64,000 nucleotides of DNA from NCBI RefSeq assembly GCF_002198715.1, contig NZ_MWLK01000022.1, forward strand, positions 42,344 to 106,343, read 5' to 3'. Origin of the DNA: Rhodomicrobium sp. R_RK_3. Lineage in GTDB: Bacteria > Pseudomonadota > Alphaproteobacteria > Rhizobiales > Rhodomicrobiaceae. The first letter of the stretch is position 1, and each line of letters opens with the position of its first letter. Below are positions 16,726 to 28,082 of this stretch, piece by piece. The notes under the pieces are model-generated. The model did no database searches, was not told the DNA's origin, and worked only from the letters and a program-made list of their open reading frames with translations. Made by a program: the position numbers and the translations under genes.

Positions 16726-18001
16726 CAGGGGTCTCCCGTTGGACGGCGCGCCAGCCGATGTCCCGGCGGCAGAAGCCGCCGGGCCAGTCGATCCGATCGA
16801 CGGCCTCATAAGCTCGGGTCCGGGCCTCGGCGGCGGTCGCCCCGAGCGCGCAGACATTCAGCACGCGCCCGCCATTCGAGAGAACGCGCGCGCCATCGCG
16901 TTTGGTTCCGGCGTGGAAGATGGTGACACCCTTGATCTCGGCCGCCGCGTCCAGCCCCTCGATCTCGGAGCCCTTCTCGTAAGCGCCGGGATAGCCGTTC
17001 GCGGCCATCACCACGGCCAGCGCGGTTTCATCGCTCCAGCGCAGGTCGAAATTGCCCAGCACGCCGTCAGCGGTGGCAAGCAGCGCGGCCAGCATGTCGG
17101 ATTTCAGACGCAGCATCAGCACCTGGCATTCCGGATCGCCGAAGCGGGCATTGTACTCGATCAGCTTCGGCCCGTCCGCGCCGATCATCAGCCCGGCGAA
17201 CAGCACGCCCTGATAGGCGATTCCGCGCGCGTTGAGAGCGGCGACCGTCGGCAGGATGATCTCGTCCATGACGCGCACGGTCATCTCGGGCGTCATCACC
17301 GGGGCGGGCGAATAGGCGCCCATGCCGCCGGTATTGGGGCCGGTATCGCCGTCGAAGGCGCGCTTGTGGTCCTGGGCGCTGGCGAGCGGCAGCACGTTGC
17401 GTCCGTCGCAGAGCGCGAAGAAGCTCGCCTCCTCACCGTCCATGAAATCCTCGATGACGACCGAAGCGCCCGCCTCGCCGAATGCGCCGGCAAAACAGTC
17501 CTCGACGGCGCGCTCCGCCTCCGCCAGCGTCTCGGCGATGGTGACGCCCTTGCCCGCCGCCAGCCCGTCCGCCTTGATGACGATGGGCATGGTCCGGTCG
17601 CGCAGATAGCCGAGCGCCGCCTCGCGGCTGTCGAAATGGCCGAAACCGGCGGTCGGGATGCCGGCGGTGACGCAAAGCTCCTTGGTGAAGCTTTTCGAGC
17701 CTTCGAGCTGCGCGCCCGCCCGGCCCGGCCCAAAAGTCCTGATCCCGGCCTCGCGCAGATCGTCGGCCAATCCGGCGACCAGCGGCGCCTCCGGTCCCAC
17801 GACGACCAGTTCGATGGCCTGGGCGCGGCAGAAGGCGACGACCGCGCCGTGATCGGCGGCATCCAGCGGCACGCATTCGGCGCAGTCGGCGATGCCGGCA
17901 TTGCCGGGCGCGCAATAAAGCTTGGTCAGGATCGGGCTGGCGCTGATCGCCCAGGCCAGGGCATGTTCGCGCCCGCCGGAGCCAATGATAAGGACGTTCA
18001 T
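16706..18001 (-). CDS. purD: Phosphoribosylamine-glycine ligase
   Basis: PurD makes glycinamide ribonucleotide, the second step of purine synthesis, using ATP. It opens with [18 protein letters not shown] and has the ATP-grasp loop [11 protein letters not shown] near residue 140. The signature FNARFGDPE-type sequence ([12 protein letters not shown]) lies near residue 285. At about 431 residues it is of normal size. The ATG at 18001 begins the conserved strand, whereas the in-frame extension to 18046 adds nothing family-like. It is divergent from xseA with a 116-base gap, and it overlaps the dehalogenase-like gene by 20 bases. Confidence 0.96.
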   Translation of the reverse strand: MNVLIIGSGGREHALAWAISASPILTKLYCAPGNAGIADCAECVPLDAADHGAVVAFCRAQAIELVVVGPEAPLVAGLADDLREAGIRTFGPGRAGAQLEGSKSFTKELCVTAGIPTAGFGHFDSREAALGYLRDRTMPIVIKADGLAAGKGVTIAETLAEAERAVEDCFAGAFGEAGASVVIEDFMDGEEASFFALCDGRNVLPLASAQDHKRAFDGDTGPNTGGMGAYSPAPVMTPEMTVRVMDEIILPTVAALNARGIAYQGVLFAGLMIGADGPKLIEYNARFGDPECQVLMLRLKSDMLAALLATADGVLGNFDLRWSDETALAVVMAANGYPGAYEKGSEIEGLDAAAEIKGVTIFHAGTKRDGARVLSNGGRVLNVCALGATAAEARTRAYEAVDRIDWPGGFCRRDIGWRAVQRETPDAKQPA

Positions 18002-18117
18002 CGTCTGAGCAGTTTTACAAGGGTCATGCGAAAGGGCTGATAGCACGAATCGGCTTAAAAATGCACCGTCTCGGCGGGGACTGGAATTTTGTGAATCATC
18101 CTCTAGATTGAACAGCG

Positions 18118-19713
18118 ATGAACGATACTCCCATCGGCAATGTCGCGGAATACACCGTCACCGAGCTGTCCATGGCGGTCAAGCGCACCGTGGAGGACAG
18201 CTTTGGCTACGTGCGGCTGCGCGGCGAAATCTCCGGCTTTCGCGGCAAGCATTCCTCCGGCCATGCCTATTTCGCGCTGAAGGACGACCGCGCCAAGATC
18301 GATGCGGTGATCTGGAAGGGCACCTTTGCCGGCCTGCGCTTCAAGCCCGAAGAGGGCATGGAGGTGATCGCGACCGGCCGCGTCACCACCTATCCCGGCA
18401 AGTCGAGCTACCAGATCATCATCGAGGCGCTGGAGCCTGCCGGCATCGGCGCGCTGATGGCCCTGCTCGAGGAGCGCAAGAAGAGGCTCGCCGCCGAAGG
18501 GCTGTTCGACGAGGCGCGCAAGAAGCTGCTGCCCTTCCTGCCGCGCGTCATCGGCGTCATCACCTCGCCGACCGGTTCGGTCATCCGCGACATCCTGCAT
18601 GGCTTCGCCGAGCGCTTCCCGCCGGCCTGCGTCTTCATCTGGCCGGTGCGGGTGCAGGGCGAGACCTGCGCGGCGGAAGTCGCGGCGGCGCTGCACGGCT
18701 TCAACCGGCTCGGGCCGGGCGGTCCGGTGGCGCGTCCCGACATCATCATCGTGGCGCGCGGCGGCGGCAGCCTGGAAGACCTCTGGGGCTTCAACGAGGA
18801 GATCGTCGCGCGCGCCGTGGCGGCGAGCGTCATTCCGGTGATATCAGCCGTCGGGCATGAGACCGACTGGACGCTCATCGATTACGTCGCCGACGCCCGC
18901 GCGCCGACGCCGACCAAGGCCGCCGAATGGGCCGTGCCCAAGCATAGCGAACTGATCGCCCGCATGACCGAGCTGCGCCAGCGCCAGCGCCATGCCGTCA
19001 TCCGCGCCATCGAGGGCAACCGCTCCGATCTGCGCGCGGCGGCGCGGGGGCTGCCCAAGCCGCAGGACCTGATCGGCCTCGCCCGCCAGCGTTTCGACGG
19101 GGCGAGCGGCCGTCTGCGCCATGCGCTGCGGGGCTTTGCCTCCGAGAAGCGCGGGCGGCTGGAGCGCTGGCAGGGGCGGCTCGACTTGCGGCTCATCACC
19201 CAGCGCGCCGAACGCTGCCATGAGCGGCTGCGCTCGCTCGACCGCGAGATGAGGCAAGTTGTCCGGCGCCATGTGCAGCAGCGTCATGTACAGCTTGGCA
19301 AGCAGGGCGCGCGTCTGCAGCCGGGGCTGCTGCGCTATCCGGCGCTGCGGGGCCGCGAGCGGCTGGATGTGCTCGCAGCGCGCGCCGGACAATGCCTGAC
19401 GGTCGCCGCCGAGCGCCGCCGCCGCCGCATCGATTCGCTGGCGCAATTGCTGCGCTCGCTGAGCCATAAAAGCGTGCTGGATCGGGGCTTTGCCCTGGTG
19501 CGCGACAGCGAGGGCCGGATGCTGCGCCGCGCCGCCGAGGCGGAAGCGGCGGGTTGGGCCGAACTGGAATTTTGCGATGGCCGCGTCGGCGCCGAGATCG
19601 AGCCCGGATTGGTGGCGGGAGACGGCGAGCGCGTGCCGCAACGCGCCGGCGCGGGCGAAGCGGCGAACCGCAAGCCCAAGAAGGCGAAGGACAAGCAGGG
19701 CCAGCTCTTTTAG
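18118..19713 (+). CDS. xseA: Exodeoxyribonuclease VII large subunit
   Basis: XseA, with several XseB subunits, degrades single-stranded DNA to oligonucleotides in the cytoplasm. The N-terminal OB fold ([26 protein letters not shown]-like [12 protein letters not shown]) is followed by the catalytic core. The core shows [14 protein letters not shown] near residue 145, the [16 protein letters not shown] motif near 215 and [21 protein letters not shown]-type residues. A long Arg-rich coiled-coil region leads to the C-terminus, where the last 30 residues are Lys-rich. No xseB gene is visible in the window. Confidence 0.96.
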   Translation: MNDTPIGNVAEYTVTELSMAVKRTVEDSFGYVRLRGEISGFRGKHSSGHAYFALKDDRAKIDAVIWKGTFAGLRFKPEEGMEVIATGRVTTYPGKSSYQIIIEALEPAGIGALMALLEERKKRLAAEGLFDEARKKLLPFLPRVIGVITSPTGSVIRDILHGFAERFPPACVFIWPVRVQGETCAAEVAAALHGFNRLGPGGPVARPDIIIVARGGGSLEDLWGFNEEIVARAVAASVIPVISAVGHETDWTLIDYVADARAPTPTKAAEWAVPKHSELIARMTELRQRQRHAVIRAIEGNRSDLRAAARGLPKPQDLIGLARQRFDGASGRLRHALRGFASEKRGRLERWQGRLDLRLITQRAERCHERLRSLDREMRQVVRRHVQQRHVQLGKQGARLQPGLLRYPALRGRERLDVLAARAGQCLTVAAERRRRRIDSLAQLLRSLSHKSVLDRGFALVRDSEGRMLRRAAEAEAAGWAELEFCDGRVGAEIEPGLVAGDGERVPQRAGAGEAANRKPKKAKDKQGQLF

Positions 19714-19882
19714 CGCCCTGCACCGTGTGCCGCATGGCGGCGATCTGTGAAAATGCCCGTTCGAGACTGCGCGGTGAGAAAAAATTCACCACGGTTGAAA
19801 ATACTGGGTGAGAACTTCATCTGTACAACGAAATATGAATACCGGATATTGTGAATGAGTTTCCAATCAGCACGCGGTGTCG

Positions 19883-20116
19883 ATGAATCGCTTTGAGAGA
19901 CAGATCGGGCAGGCGGGAGAAGCGAAGCTGCGCTATCTCGACGGCGAGTTTCAAATCCTCTCGCCCGGCAGCTTCGTGCGCTGCGCCGTGACCGGCCAGC
20001 CCATCGCCATCGAGAACCTGCGCTATTGGAGCGTCGAGCTGCAGGAAGCCTATATCGACGCCGCCGCCTCGCTGCAGCGCTTCCTCGAGATCAAGAACCG
20101 CCGTCGGGGCGTTTGA
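19883..20116 (+). CDS. DUF2093 family small protein
   Basis: The 77-residue protein contains EAKLRYLDGEF, SPGSFVRCAVTG and ENLRYWSVELQEAY, the pattern of the DUF2093 family. These proteins are short, soluble and of unknown function, and they often follow xseA in alphaproteobacteria, as here. The ATG at 19883 is used, with an in-frame GTG two codons earlier as the alternative. A 169-base AT-richer gap separates it from xseA. Confidence 0.85.
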   Translation: MNRFERQIGQAGEAKLRYLDGEFQILSPGSFVRCAVTGQPIAIENLRYWSVELQEAYIDAAASLQRFLEIKNRRRGV

Positions 20117-20131
20117 CGCCTCGCGGCCTGC

Positions 20132-21103
20132 TCAGGAGGACGCCCGCGCGCGCGGCGCGGCGGCGGTCTGGGCGTCGAGTTTCCGGATCGCCTCGATGAC
20201 CGCAGGCCCCTCGACATGCATCAGCATGTGGCCCGCGCCCTTCAGCACCTGGATCTCGGCCGAGCGCAGCCGGTCGAGCGCGTGCAGATGCAGCTCCGGC
20301 GGGAGAACCCGGTCCTCGGTGCCGAACAGGCAGATGACCGGCGCCGCGATCTCCGGGTAGCGTCCGGCGATTTCGCCGGCGGTGGACCGCGCGTCGATGA
20401 AATCCTTGAAATTGGTGACGATGCTGATGGGCCGCAGCCCGAGCAGCGCCCCGCTCGCCATGCCGAAATCCTTGGGCACGGCTTGCGGCGCGAAGACGGC
20501 GGCGGTGATCGCCGGGCCGTTCTTGATCGCAGACGGAATGCCGACCGTCCAGGCGATCAGATGCTGCATGATCGGGGACGGCACATCGAGATAGCGGAAC
20601 ATCGGCGGCGGATCCCGCTGCGGCGCGGCCGCCGGGGCGAGCAGCGCATAGCCGCGCGCCTTGCCGGGATGCAGCACCGCATGGGCGAGCGCCACCGCGC
20701 CGCCGAGCGAGTGGCCGACGATCAGCGGGTCGGCAATGCCGAGCTTATCCAGCAGCTTTTGCAGGATCGCCGCTTGCGCGGCCGGGCTGGCATCCGGCCC
20801 GGCGCGCCCGCTATAGCCGCAGCCGGGGCGGTCGATGGCGATGACGCGGTTGGTCCTGGCGAGGTCGTCGAGGATGGTGGCGGTGAACTGCATCAAATTC
20901 GCCGCGAGACCGTGGATCATCACCACCGGCGCGCCCTCGCCCCGATCGACATAATGCAGCCTCGCCCCGTCGATCTCGGCGAAGCGGCCGGCGGGCGGCA
21001 GCGCCCGCTCCACCCGGCGCGCCATGCGCCATGCGCTCACGGCCAGCGCCGCAAGGAAGATCGCGGCGATGCTCAGCGCGATGGCGATGATCGAAGCCAG
21101 CAT
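20132..21103 (-). CDS. Membrane-anchored alpha/beta hydrolase
   Basis: An N-terminal transmembrane segment (about residues 3-25) leads to an alpha/beta-hydrolase domain. HGLAAN supplies the oxyanion region, GHSLGG near residue 138 the serine nucleophile, FGTEDRVLP the acid and GAGHMLMHVEG the histidine. Substrate is unknown. The closest pattern is that of generic esterases and hydrolases. It faces the DUF2093 gene convergently with a 15-base gap, so they may share a bidirectional terminator. Confidence 0.88.
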   Translation of the reverse strand: MLASIIAIALSIAAIFLAALAVSAWRMARRVERALPPAGRFAEIDGARLHYVDRGEGAPVVMIHGLAANLMQFTATILDDLARTNRVIAIDRPGCGYSGRAGPDASPAAQAAILQKLLDKLGIADPLIVGHSLGGAVALAHAVLHPGKARGYALLAPAAAPQRDPPPMFRYLDVPSPIMQHLIAWTVGIPSAIKNGPAITAAVFAPQAVPKDFGMASGALLGLRPISIVTNFKDFIDARSTAGEIAGRYPEIAAPVICLFGTEDRVLPPELHLHALDRLRSAEIQVLKGAGHMLMHVEGPAVIEAIRKLDAQTAAAPRARASS

Positions 21104-21428
21104 CTCCTCCCACGTCCTGGCCGCATGCGGGCCGACTGCATCATGAATGCATCCAAATCGCGGCGCGCCGATGACGCATGGCCGCTCCGCGTGGATCGCG
21201 CGATGTCCGGCGGGCGACTTTAGGGCCGCATCGTGGCGATCCCGTTAATGGCGCCGATCCGAGAGGCCCGCTCTGGCCCCATTATGCCGGATCGTCGCGC
21301 CCAGGAATATGCCGGGAAACCGAAGGTCGGATTGACGCGCGCGCCGGCTTCGGCGCCAATTAAGTGGATGTTTTGCCAACGGGGCGCATGATAATAACGG
21401 GCCGTCACAGGAGCGGGATCGGGAAGAC
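21104..21428. other. Intergenic leader of pccB, no gene seen
   Basis: This 325-base stretch separates the divergent hydrolase and pccB genes. I see no protein-coding frame or repeat copy. The pccB ribosome binding site could be AGGAGCGGGATCGGGAAG just before the ATG. It presumably holds the promoters of both genes, but no clear -35/-10 pair stands out. Confidence 0.5.
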
Positions 21429-22961
<1,533 letters not shown>

Positions 22962-22986
22962 GGGGCGGAGCAGGGGAGGGGGAATT

Positions 22987-23346
22987 ATGGATATCGCGGC
23001 AGTGATTCTGACCGGGATCGTCCTGGCGATCCATGTTTACATCGTGCTGATCGAGACGGTGCTGTTCCGGACGCGCGGGGCAAAAGTGCTCGGCATCCCA
23101 CCAACCCGCGTCGAGGAGATGGCGCCCGCGATGTCGAACCAGGGCTGTTATAATCTGTTCCTGGTCGCGGCGCTGGTCCTGGGCTTCGTCTATCCGGACC
23201 CGAAGGTCGCCGAAGCCTTTACACTATTCGGACTGGCCTGCGTGATCGTCGCCGGCATCTGGGGCGCGCTGACGGTGAAGCCGCGGATCTTGTTCGTCCA
23301 GACCGTGCCGGCGGCGCTGGCGCTGGGTGCGGTGGTGCTGTCTTGA
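22987..23346 (+). CDS. DUF1304 family membrane protein
   Basis: The protein has 119 residues and four hydrophobic segments. ETVLFRTRG and NQGCYNLFLV match the DUF1304 (YgaE/YqjF-like) pattern. Function is unknown. It starts 25 bases after pccB, preceded by AGGGGAGGGGGA, so it is probably cotranscribed with pccB. It ends four bases from the convergent toxin gene. Confidence 0.85.
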   Translation: MDIAAVILTGIVLAIHVYIVLIETVLFRTRGAKVLGIPPTRVEEMAPAMSNQGCYNLFLVAALVLGFVYPDPKVAEAFTLFGLACVIVAGIWGALTVKPRILFVQTVPAALALGAVVLS

Positions 23347-23350
23347 GAGG

Positions 23351-23764
23351 CTAAGACCCATCAAGAAACTGGACCTCGACGCCGGACAGCTTTCGGGCGA
23401 CCACAGCCATTTTTCGATCCGCCGTCAAAAGCGCCGCGCTTTCCCGTTCGGCAAGCGCCAGATAGAAACAGTCGTAGATCGGGTGGTTGAGGTCATAGCT
23501 CATGCGCGCGGCATCGAGATGGAGCGCGGGAAGCGGCTCGAGGTGGTCGAATAGCGGTGGCACGCGCTTGAGCGCCGCCTCGGCATCGCGGCGGGCCATC
23601 AGGCCGGCGCGGACGGCTTTCCACAAGGCGTTGCCGATTTCGGCAAGGATCAGATCCGGCGCAAGCAGCGCCCTGTCCTGCACGGCGTCCTGAGCCGAGG
23701 GCCAATGCCAGGCAGGCACGAACCAGCGGACGGCGACGCTGGCGTCAACGATAAGGCTCGTCAT
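23351..23764 (-). CDS. PIN-domain ribonuclease toxin (VapC/FitB-like)
   Basis: The 137-residue product is a PIN-domain nuclease. Acidic active-site residues sit in LIVDAS (Asp7), LAEIGN, YDCFYLA and LTADRKM. Such toxins cleave tRNA or other RNA when freed from their antitoxin. Its ATG lies 20 bases inside the end of the antitoxin gene, the usual coupled arrangement. NHPIYDCFYLALAE resembles plasmid- and chromosome-borne VapC of proteobacteria. Target RNA cannot be predicted. Confidence 0.92.
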   Translation of the reverse strand: MTSLIVDASVAVRWFVPAWHWPSAQDAVQDRALLAPDLILAEIGNALWKAVRAGLMARRDAEAALKRVPPLFDHLEPLPALHLDAARMSYDLNHPIYDCFYLALAERESAALLTADRKMAVVARKLSGVEVQFLDGS

Positions 23765-24005
23765 TGTCTCGGTCTTCCCGGATCAGCACCGTCGGGTCGA
23801 GCGCCGTTTGCACCGGCCCCTGTCTCATGGCGGCGGCATGTCTCAGCGCGTCGATTTCCGCCCAGAGGTCGGTCTTGGACGGCTTCGCCGCCTCGACCAG
23901 AATATCGCGGACGGTCTGCTCCAAAGACTGATCGGCCCTCTGCGCCCGCTCCTTCAGCCGCGCGATCACCTGATCGTCCAAATTTCTTACGATGATCTGA
24001 CCCAT
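23745..24005 (-). CDS. Ribbon-helix-helix antitoxin (FitA/VapB-like)
   Basis: The 86-residue protein begins with a ribbon-helix-helix DNA-binding fold (MGQIIVRNLDDQVIARLKER, then SLEQTVRDILVEAA). Its C-terminal tail would wrap and block the toxin. The ATG at 24005 has a strong GGAGG five bases upstream. A longer open frame upstream in the same phase is mostly a shadow of the SH3-protein gene. The palindrome at 24017-24035 immediately upstream fits autoregulation by the toxin-antitoxin complex. Confidence 0.9.
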   Translation of the reverse strand: MGQIIVRNLDDQVIARLKERAQRADQSLEQTVRDILVEAAKPSKTDLWAEIDALRHAAAMRQGPVQTALDPTVLIREDRDNDEPYR

Positions 24006-24016
24006 CGGAACCTCCA

Positions 24017-24035
24017 TGCTATCACGATGATAGCA
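24017..24035. promoter_or_regulatory. Probable toxin-antitoxin operator palindrome
   Basis: TGCTATCA and TGATAGCA form perfect 8-base arms around CGA, 12 bases upstream of the antitoxin start codon. Ribbon-helix-helix antitoxins usually bind such inverted repeats over their own promoter. The role as operator is inferred from position. Confidence 0.7.
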
Positions 24036-24067
24036 CATGCGGCCCACCCAGGGAAGGCGCCCGGGCG

Positions 24068-25219
24068 CTACTTCTTCTGCGGCTCCAGATGACTGGCCCT
24101 CACCCAGCCGGCGATGCCGAGATAGCGGATGTGGCACCAATCGTCGTCGCAGCCGCCGATGGGGACGATGCCGGTCGCATAGGCCGGGATCTGACCGACC
24201 ACCACCGCGTTCGGGTTGGGATAATCGAGCACGTCGAGCGCGTTCCACAGGGCCAGCCCGCTGACCTGGAAGGATTGCGAGGCCTCGATCGCGGCGTCGG
24301 CCAGATGGCGGCGCGCGACCCAGCCGGTGGATTCGCCATAGCGCACCAGGCACCAGCTATCGACGCATTTGCGCAGGCCCTCGACATCCTTGGCGTCGTT
24401 GGGGATCCAGGCGACGATGGCGGCGCTGCTGCCCGGCTCCGCCCGCATCGGCAGCGAGCTTTGCCCGGCGAGACCGGCCAGCGTGTAGGTCTTGGTGTCG
24501 GTGTCGCCGAGAGGCTTGGCGAGGGCGGGGCCGAGCGCGGCGGTCGGCAAAGTCCGGCTCAGGGATTTGTCCTCGGGCTCGGCGGGGGCGAGCGCGGCGG
24601 TGCTCTCATGGGCGAGCGCCGCGTCCTCGGGCTTCAGATTGCTGTTGCTGATCCAGCCGACCAGTTCGCCGGCGCGTACATTGCACCAGGTGCGGATGCA
24701 GGAGCCGAGGCCCTCGACGACGGCGGTGTCGGCGGAGAGGCGGCCGGCGACCGGCAAGGCGTCATTGGGGAAGGCGTAGATGGGGATCGGCCGGCCGTCG
24801 GTGCTGACGAGCTGCAAGGGCTTCTTCAGCCCCGCGCCCAGCACCGGCTCGGACTCGGAGAGGAGCGGGGCGGCAGCCGGCGCCGGTTTCGGCTTGGCCG
24901 CCGCCTCGGTATCCGCGTCGTCGTCGTCATCCGGCTCGATGAAATGGCGGTAGACCCAGCCGTTCATGCCGCGAAATTCGATCGGGCACCAATTGCCCGA
25001 ACAGGCGCCGCCTTCGAGGCCGCGCGCATCGCCGGGGATGTAGGCGAGGATCTTGGCGCGGTTGTTGGGATGGGTGCGCAGATGGATGCGGGCCTCGGAA
25101 TTGAGATTGGCCGCGCGCCAGGTCTCCGCCACGGCGCCGCCGGGCGCCGCGGCCATCAAGGCGCCGAATAGGGGCAGTGAGACCGCCGCAAGCTTTGCGA
25201 GTCCACGCCGCACGATCAT
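24068..25219 (-). CDS. Exported protein with four SH3-like repeats
   Basis: The 383-residue product has an N-terminal signal (ending near GGAVAE) and four bacterial SH3-like repeats. Each contains a Cys-x(3)-WC core: ACSGNWC, SCIRTWC, KCVDSWC and GCDDDWC, followed by GWV or GWI. The two cysteines of each repeat could form a disulfide, which fits the periplasm. Spacers between the first three repeats are Ala/Pro- and Asp-rich. Such modules bind peptidoglycan or regulate other enzymes. No enzyme domain is present. ATG 25219 is chosen with GGGAG seven bases before it. Confidence 0.85.
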   Translation of the reverse strand: MIVRRGLAKLAAVSLPLFGALMAAAPGGAVAETWRAANLNSEARIHLRTHPNNRAKILAYIPGDARGLEGGACSGNWCPIEFRGMNGWVYRHFIEPDDDDDADTEAAAKPKPAPAAAPLLSESEPVLGAGLKKPLQLVSTDGRPIPIYAFPNDALPVAGRLSADTAVVEGLGSCIRTWCNVRAGELVGWISNSNLKPEDAALAHESTAALAPAEPEDKSLSRTLPTAALGPALAKPLGDTDTKTYTLAGLAGQSSLPMRAEPGSSAAIVAWIPNDAKDVEGLRKCVDSWCLVRYGESTGWVARRHLADAAIEASQSFQVSGLALWNALDVLDYPNPNAVVVGQIPAYATGIVPIGGCDDDWCHIRYLGIAGWVRASHLEPQKK

Positions 25220-25467
25220 CAAAACGCTCCCAAACGCACACAAGCTTACCCGCCCGATCGCCAGAAACTCGGGCTTCTGCCAGACGATCTCCTGCCCTGC
25301 GATGGTACCTGTGGCGATTTATCAGTCCTGGCTGGCCGAGTCTTGCGGGCGGACCCGCGCTTGCCGTGAGCGCGTCCTAGGTGTCAACCGCAAGTCCCCG
25401 ATCCTCGGGGCGGAATAATGCCGTAAGGCGAGGCAGTTGGGAACAGTTTTTCGGGGGGCGTCTGCGC

Positions 25468-26652
25468 TTAAGAGTTTTCCTCGAACAGCTCGCGGCCGAT
25501 CAGCATGCGGCGGATCTCGCTGGTGCCGGCGCCGATCTCGTAGAGCTTGGCGTCGCGCAGCAGGCGGCCGGTCGGATAGTCGTTGATATAGCCGTTGCCG
25601 CCGAGGATCTGGATGGCCTCGAGGCTCATCCAGGTGGCTTTTTCGGCGGCGTAGAGGATGGCGCCGGCGGCGTCCTTGCGGGTGGTCTCGCCCCGGTCGC
25701 AGGCGCGGGCGACGGCATAGACATAGGCGCGGGCGGCATTCATCGTGGTGTACATGTCGGCGAGCTTGCCCTGCATGAGCTGGAAGGCGCCGATCGGCTG
25801 GCCGAATTGCTGGCGCTCATGCACATAGGGCAGCACAAGGTCCATCGCTGCCTGCATGATGCCGAGCGGCCCGGCCGCCAGCACGACGCGCTCATAATCG
25901 AGGCCGGACATCAGCACGCGGACCCCGCCATTGAGGTCGCCCAGCACGTTCTCGAGCGGCACTTCGCAATCCTGGAAGACCAGCTCGGCGGTGTCGGAGC
26001 CGCGCATGCCGAGCTTGTCGAGCTTGGGCGAGACGGTGAAGCCGGGGAAATCCTTCTCGATCAGGAAGGCGGTGATGCCGCGCGGGCCAGCGTCCGGATC
26101 GGTCTTGGCGTAGACGACGAGGACATCGGCATGCGGGCCGTTGGTGATCCACATTTTCGTGCCGTTCAGCACGTAGCGGTCGCCCTTCCTCTCGGCCTTG
26201 AGCTTCATCGAGACGACGTCGGAGCCGGCGCCGGCCTCCGACATGGCCAGCGCGCCGACATGCTCGCCGGAGATCAGCTTCGGCAGGTAGCGGCGCTTCT
26301 GCTCCTCGCGGCCGGCGCGGCGGATCTGGTTGACGCAGAGATTGGAATGGGCGCCGTAGGAGAGGCCGACCGAGGCCGAGGCGCGGCTGACCTCCTCCAT
26401 CGCCACACAATGTTCCAGATACCCCAGGCCCGAGCCGCCGAATTCCTCCTCGACGGTGATGCCGTGCAGGCCGAGATCGCCGAGCTTGGGCCAGAGGTCG
26501 CGCGGGAACAGGTTGCTGCGGTCGATCTCCTCGGCGCGCGGGGCGATCTCGTTGGCGGCGAAATCGGCGACGGTGTCGCGAAGGAGATCGGCGGTCTCGC
26601 CGAGGTCGAAATTGAGCCCGCTGCGGTGATTTCTTCCGGCTGCCGGTCGCAT
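25468..26652 (-). CDS. ivd: Isovaleryl-CoA dehydrogenase
   Basis: This FAD enzyme of leucine breakdown oxidises isovaleryl-CoA to 3-methylcrotonyl-CoA and passes electrons to [21 protein letters not shown] and [17 protein letters not shown] form the FAD-binding region. The catalytic glutamate is inferred in [14 protein letters not shown]. That position is specific to isovaleryl-CoA dehydrogenases rather than other acyl-CoA dehydrogenases. [14 protein letters not shown] is also typical. Methylcrotonyl-CoA carboxylase genes are not next to it, although pccB is 2.5 kb away. Confidence 0.92.
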   Translation of the reverse strand: MRPAAGRNHRSGLNFDLGETADLLRDTVADFAANEIAPRAEEIDRSNLFPRDLWPKLGDLGLHGITVEEEFGGSGLGYLEHCVAMEEVSRASASVGLSYGAHSNLCVNQIRRAGREEQKRRYLPKLISGEHVGALAMSEAGAGSDVVSMKLKAERKGDRYVLNGTKMWITNGPHADVLVVYAKTDPDAGPRGITAFLIEKDFPGFTVSPKLDKLGMRGSDTAELVFQDCEVPLENVLGDLNGGVRVLMSGLDYERVVLAAGPLGIMQAAMDLVLPYVHERQQFGQPIGAFQLMQGKLADMYTTMNAARAYVYAVARACDRGETTRKDAAGAILYAAEKATWMSLEAIQILGGNGYINDYPTGRLLRDAKLYEIGAGTSEIRRMLIGRELFEENS

Positions 26653-26818
26653 CTGCTCTCTCGCTTCTCACCAAAGCCAATCTCGCTACCACAATAAGCT
26701 TGCCCGGTGGGCGCGCAAGCTGGAAGACTGCTCGCGGCCGGGGAGGGCCGGATGGCGGTCTCATGATCGGTTCATCATGGGGCGGGCACGATTGCGGCCA
26801 CACGTAAAGGAGTTTGCC

Positions 26819-28057
26819 ATGCGCATGAGCGATATCTCCCCGGCGGCGGCGGTTTTTCTGTTCGGCGGCCTGATGCTGGCCCCGGCCCCGCTCATCGCGC
26901 AGACGCCGGTCCCGCCGCCCGCGCAACAGGCGGCGCCCGTGCCCGAGCCGCGCACGGTGATGACCGACCGCAAGGCCATCGATCTGCTCGACGCCATCGA
27001 CAGCCTGCTCAGCCGGACGGCGGAGGAGAGGGCGCAGCTCAAGGACCTGCCCCGGCGCGACACCTATGTGATCCCGCCGCTGTGGAAGGAAACGCGCGAA
27101 GACCGCGAAAAGCGGGTGCGCAAGCTCCTGGATTCGGTGCTGGAAATCGTCAGCGACGCACCGGTCGTCGAGATGCAGGCCAAGCTGCAGGAGCACCGGC
27201 GCTCGATTTCGGATCTGAAGGACCAGATTACCGCCTTGCGCGAAAAGCGGCTGCGCGCGCCCGAAGGCGGGCTGATGAACGGCATCTTGACGGACACGCA
27301 AAGCTCGATCGACGGCAAGATCGCGGATCTGCAAGGCCGGATCGCCGCGAACGAAGAGGAAATCGCCAAGGTCAAGCTGGAGATCAAGGCGGCGCTGACC
27401 AAATCGGGCGTCGAGATGAGCGATGCCCAGCTCGATCTGCTGCTCGACAGCGTGCTCGGCAGCGATCTGATCCGGCTGGTGACGGCGTTCCAGGCGGCCC
27501 GCGCGGTTGACGACCAGCTCGGCACGCTGCTCGGCCAGTCGAACGAGGATGTGAAAGCGGCGCGGCGCTATTTCGCCATGCACGCCGCTTTGTTCGCGAT
27601 GATGGTACACGCGCAGGACATGCTGATCGAGAAGATCGACGACGTCTATATCACCAAGCTGCGCGGCATTCTGGGCGACATCCGCAAGACGCGCGAGATC
27701 AGCAAGCGGCTGCTCGGCGAGCCGAACCGGCCGGACCAGAAGCGGGCGCTGGACGCCAATGTGGCGGCGCAGAATTTTTCCGAGAAGGTGGCGAGCTTCT
27801 ACCGCGACTATCTGCTGACCCAGCGCCGCCAGCTCGCCGAGGCGCGCGACCGGACGCTGCGCGATCTGGCGATTGCGGACAACACGTTCGAGACGGTCGA
27901 GGCCAGCTTCCAGTTGCACGACCTGATGGAGGACGCGCGAACCTCGTTCGAGGCCCTGCAGCGGCTGGAAGCGCCGGGCTTCGATCAGGTCTTCCGCAAT
28001 GAGACGCTGCGGAAGGAGTTCGAGAGCCTGACGCAGAAGCTCGGGCCGAGTTCCTGA
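26819..28057 (+). CDS. Exported coiled-coil protein of unknown function
   Basis: The 412-residue product starts with a signal-like hydrophobic stretch (about residues 8-27, ending near PLIAQ). It is then almost entirely helical. A coiled coil spans roughly 125-200 (EMQAKLQEHRRSISDLKDQI, then IADLQGRIAANEEEIAKVKL), and more helices follow. I do not recognise a family. It would be periplasmic. A strong AAAGGAG lies six bases before the ATG. Head-to-head with ivd, it probably has its own promoter, and it faces the acetyltransferase gene downstream. Confidence 0.85.
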   Translation: MRMSDISPAAAVFLFGGLMLAPAPLIAQTPVPPPAQQAAPVPEPRTVMTDRKAIDLLDAIDSLLSRTAEERAQLKDLPRRDTYVIPPLWKETREDREKRVRKLLDSVLEIVSDAPVVEMQAKLQEHRRSISDLKDQITALREKRLRAPEGGLMNGILTDTQSSIDGKIADLQGRIAANEEEIAKVKLEIKAALTKSGVEMSDAQLDLLLDSVLGSDLIRLVTAFQAARAVDDQLGTLLGQSNEDVKAARRYFAMHAALFAMMVHAQDMLIEKIDDVYITKLRGILGDIRKTREISKRLLGEPNRPDQKRALDANVAAQNFSEKVASFYRDYLLTQRRQLAEARDRTLRDLAIADNTFETVEASFQLHDLMEDARTSFEALQRLEAPGFDQVFRNETLRKEFESLTQKLGPSS

Positions 28058-28082
28058 AGCAGCACCGCAGGCCGGCTCTGTT

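Noticed and set aside
23745-24353. A 202-residue product for the antitoxin reading frame
   Set aside because: The first 116 codons are antisense-like sequence over the SH3-protein gene. The GGAGG-preceded ATG at 24005 gives a normal 86-residue antitoxin.
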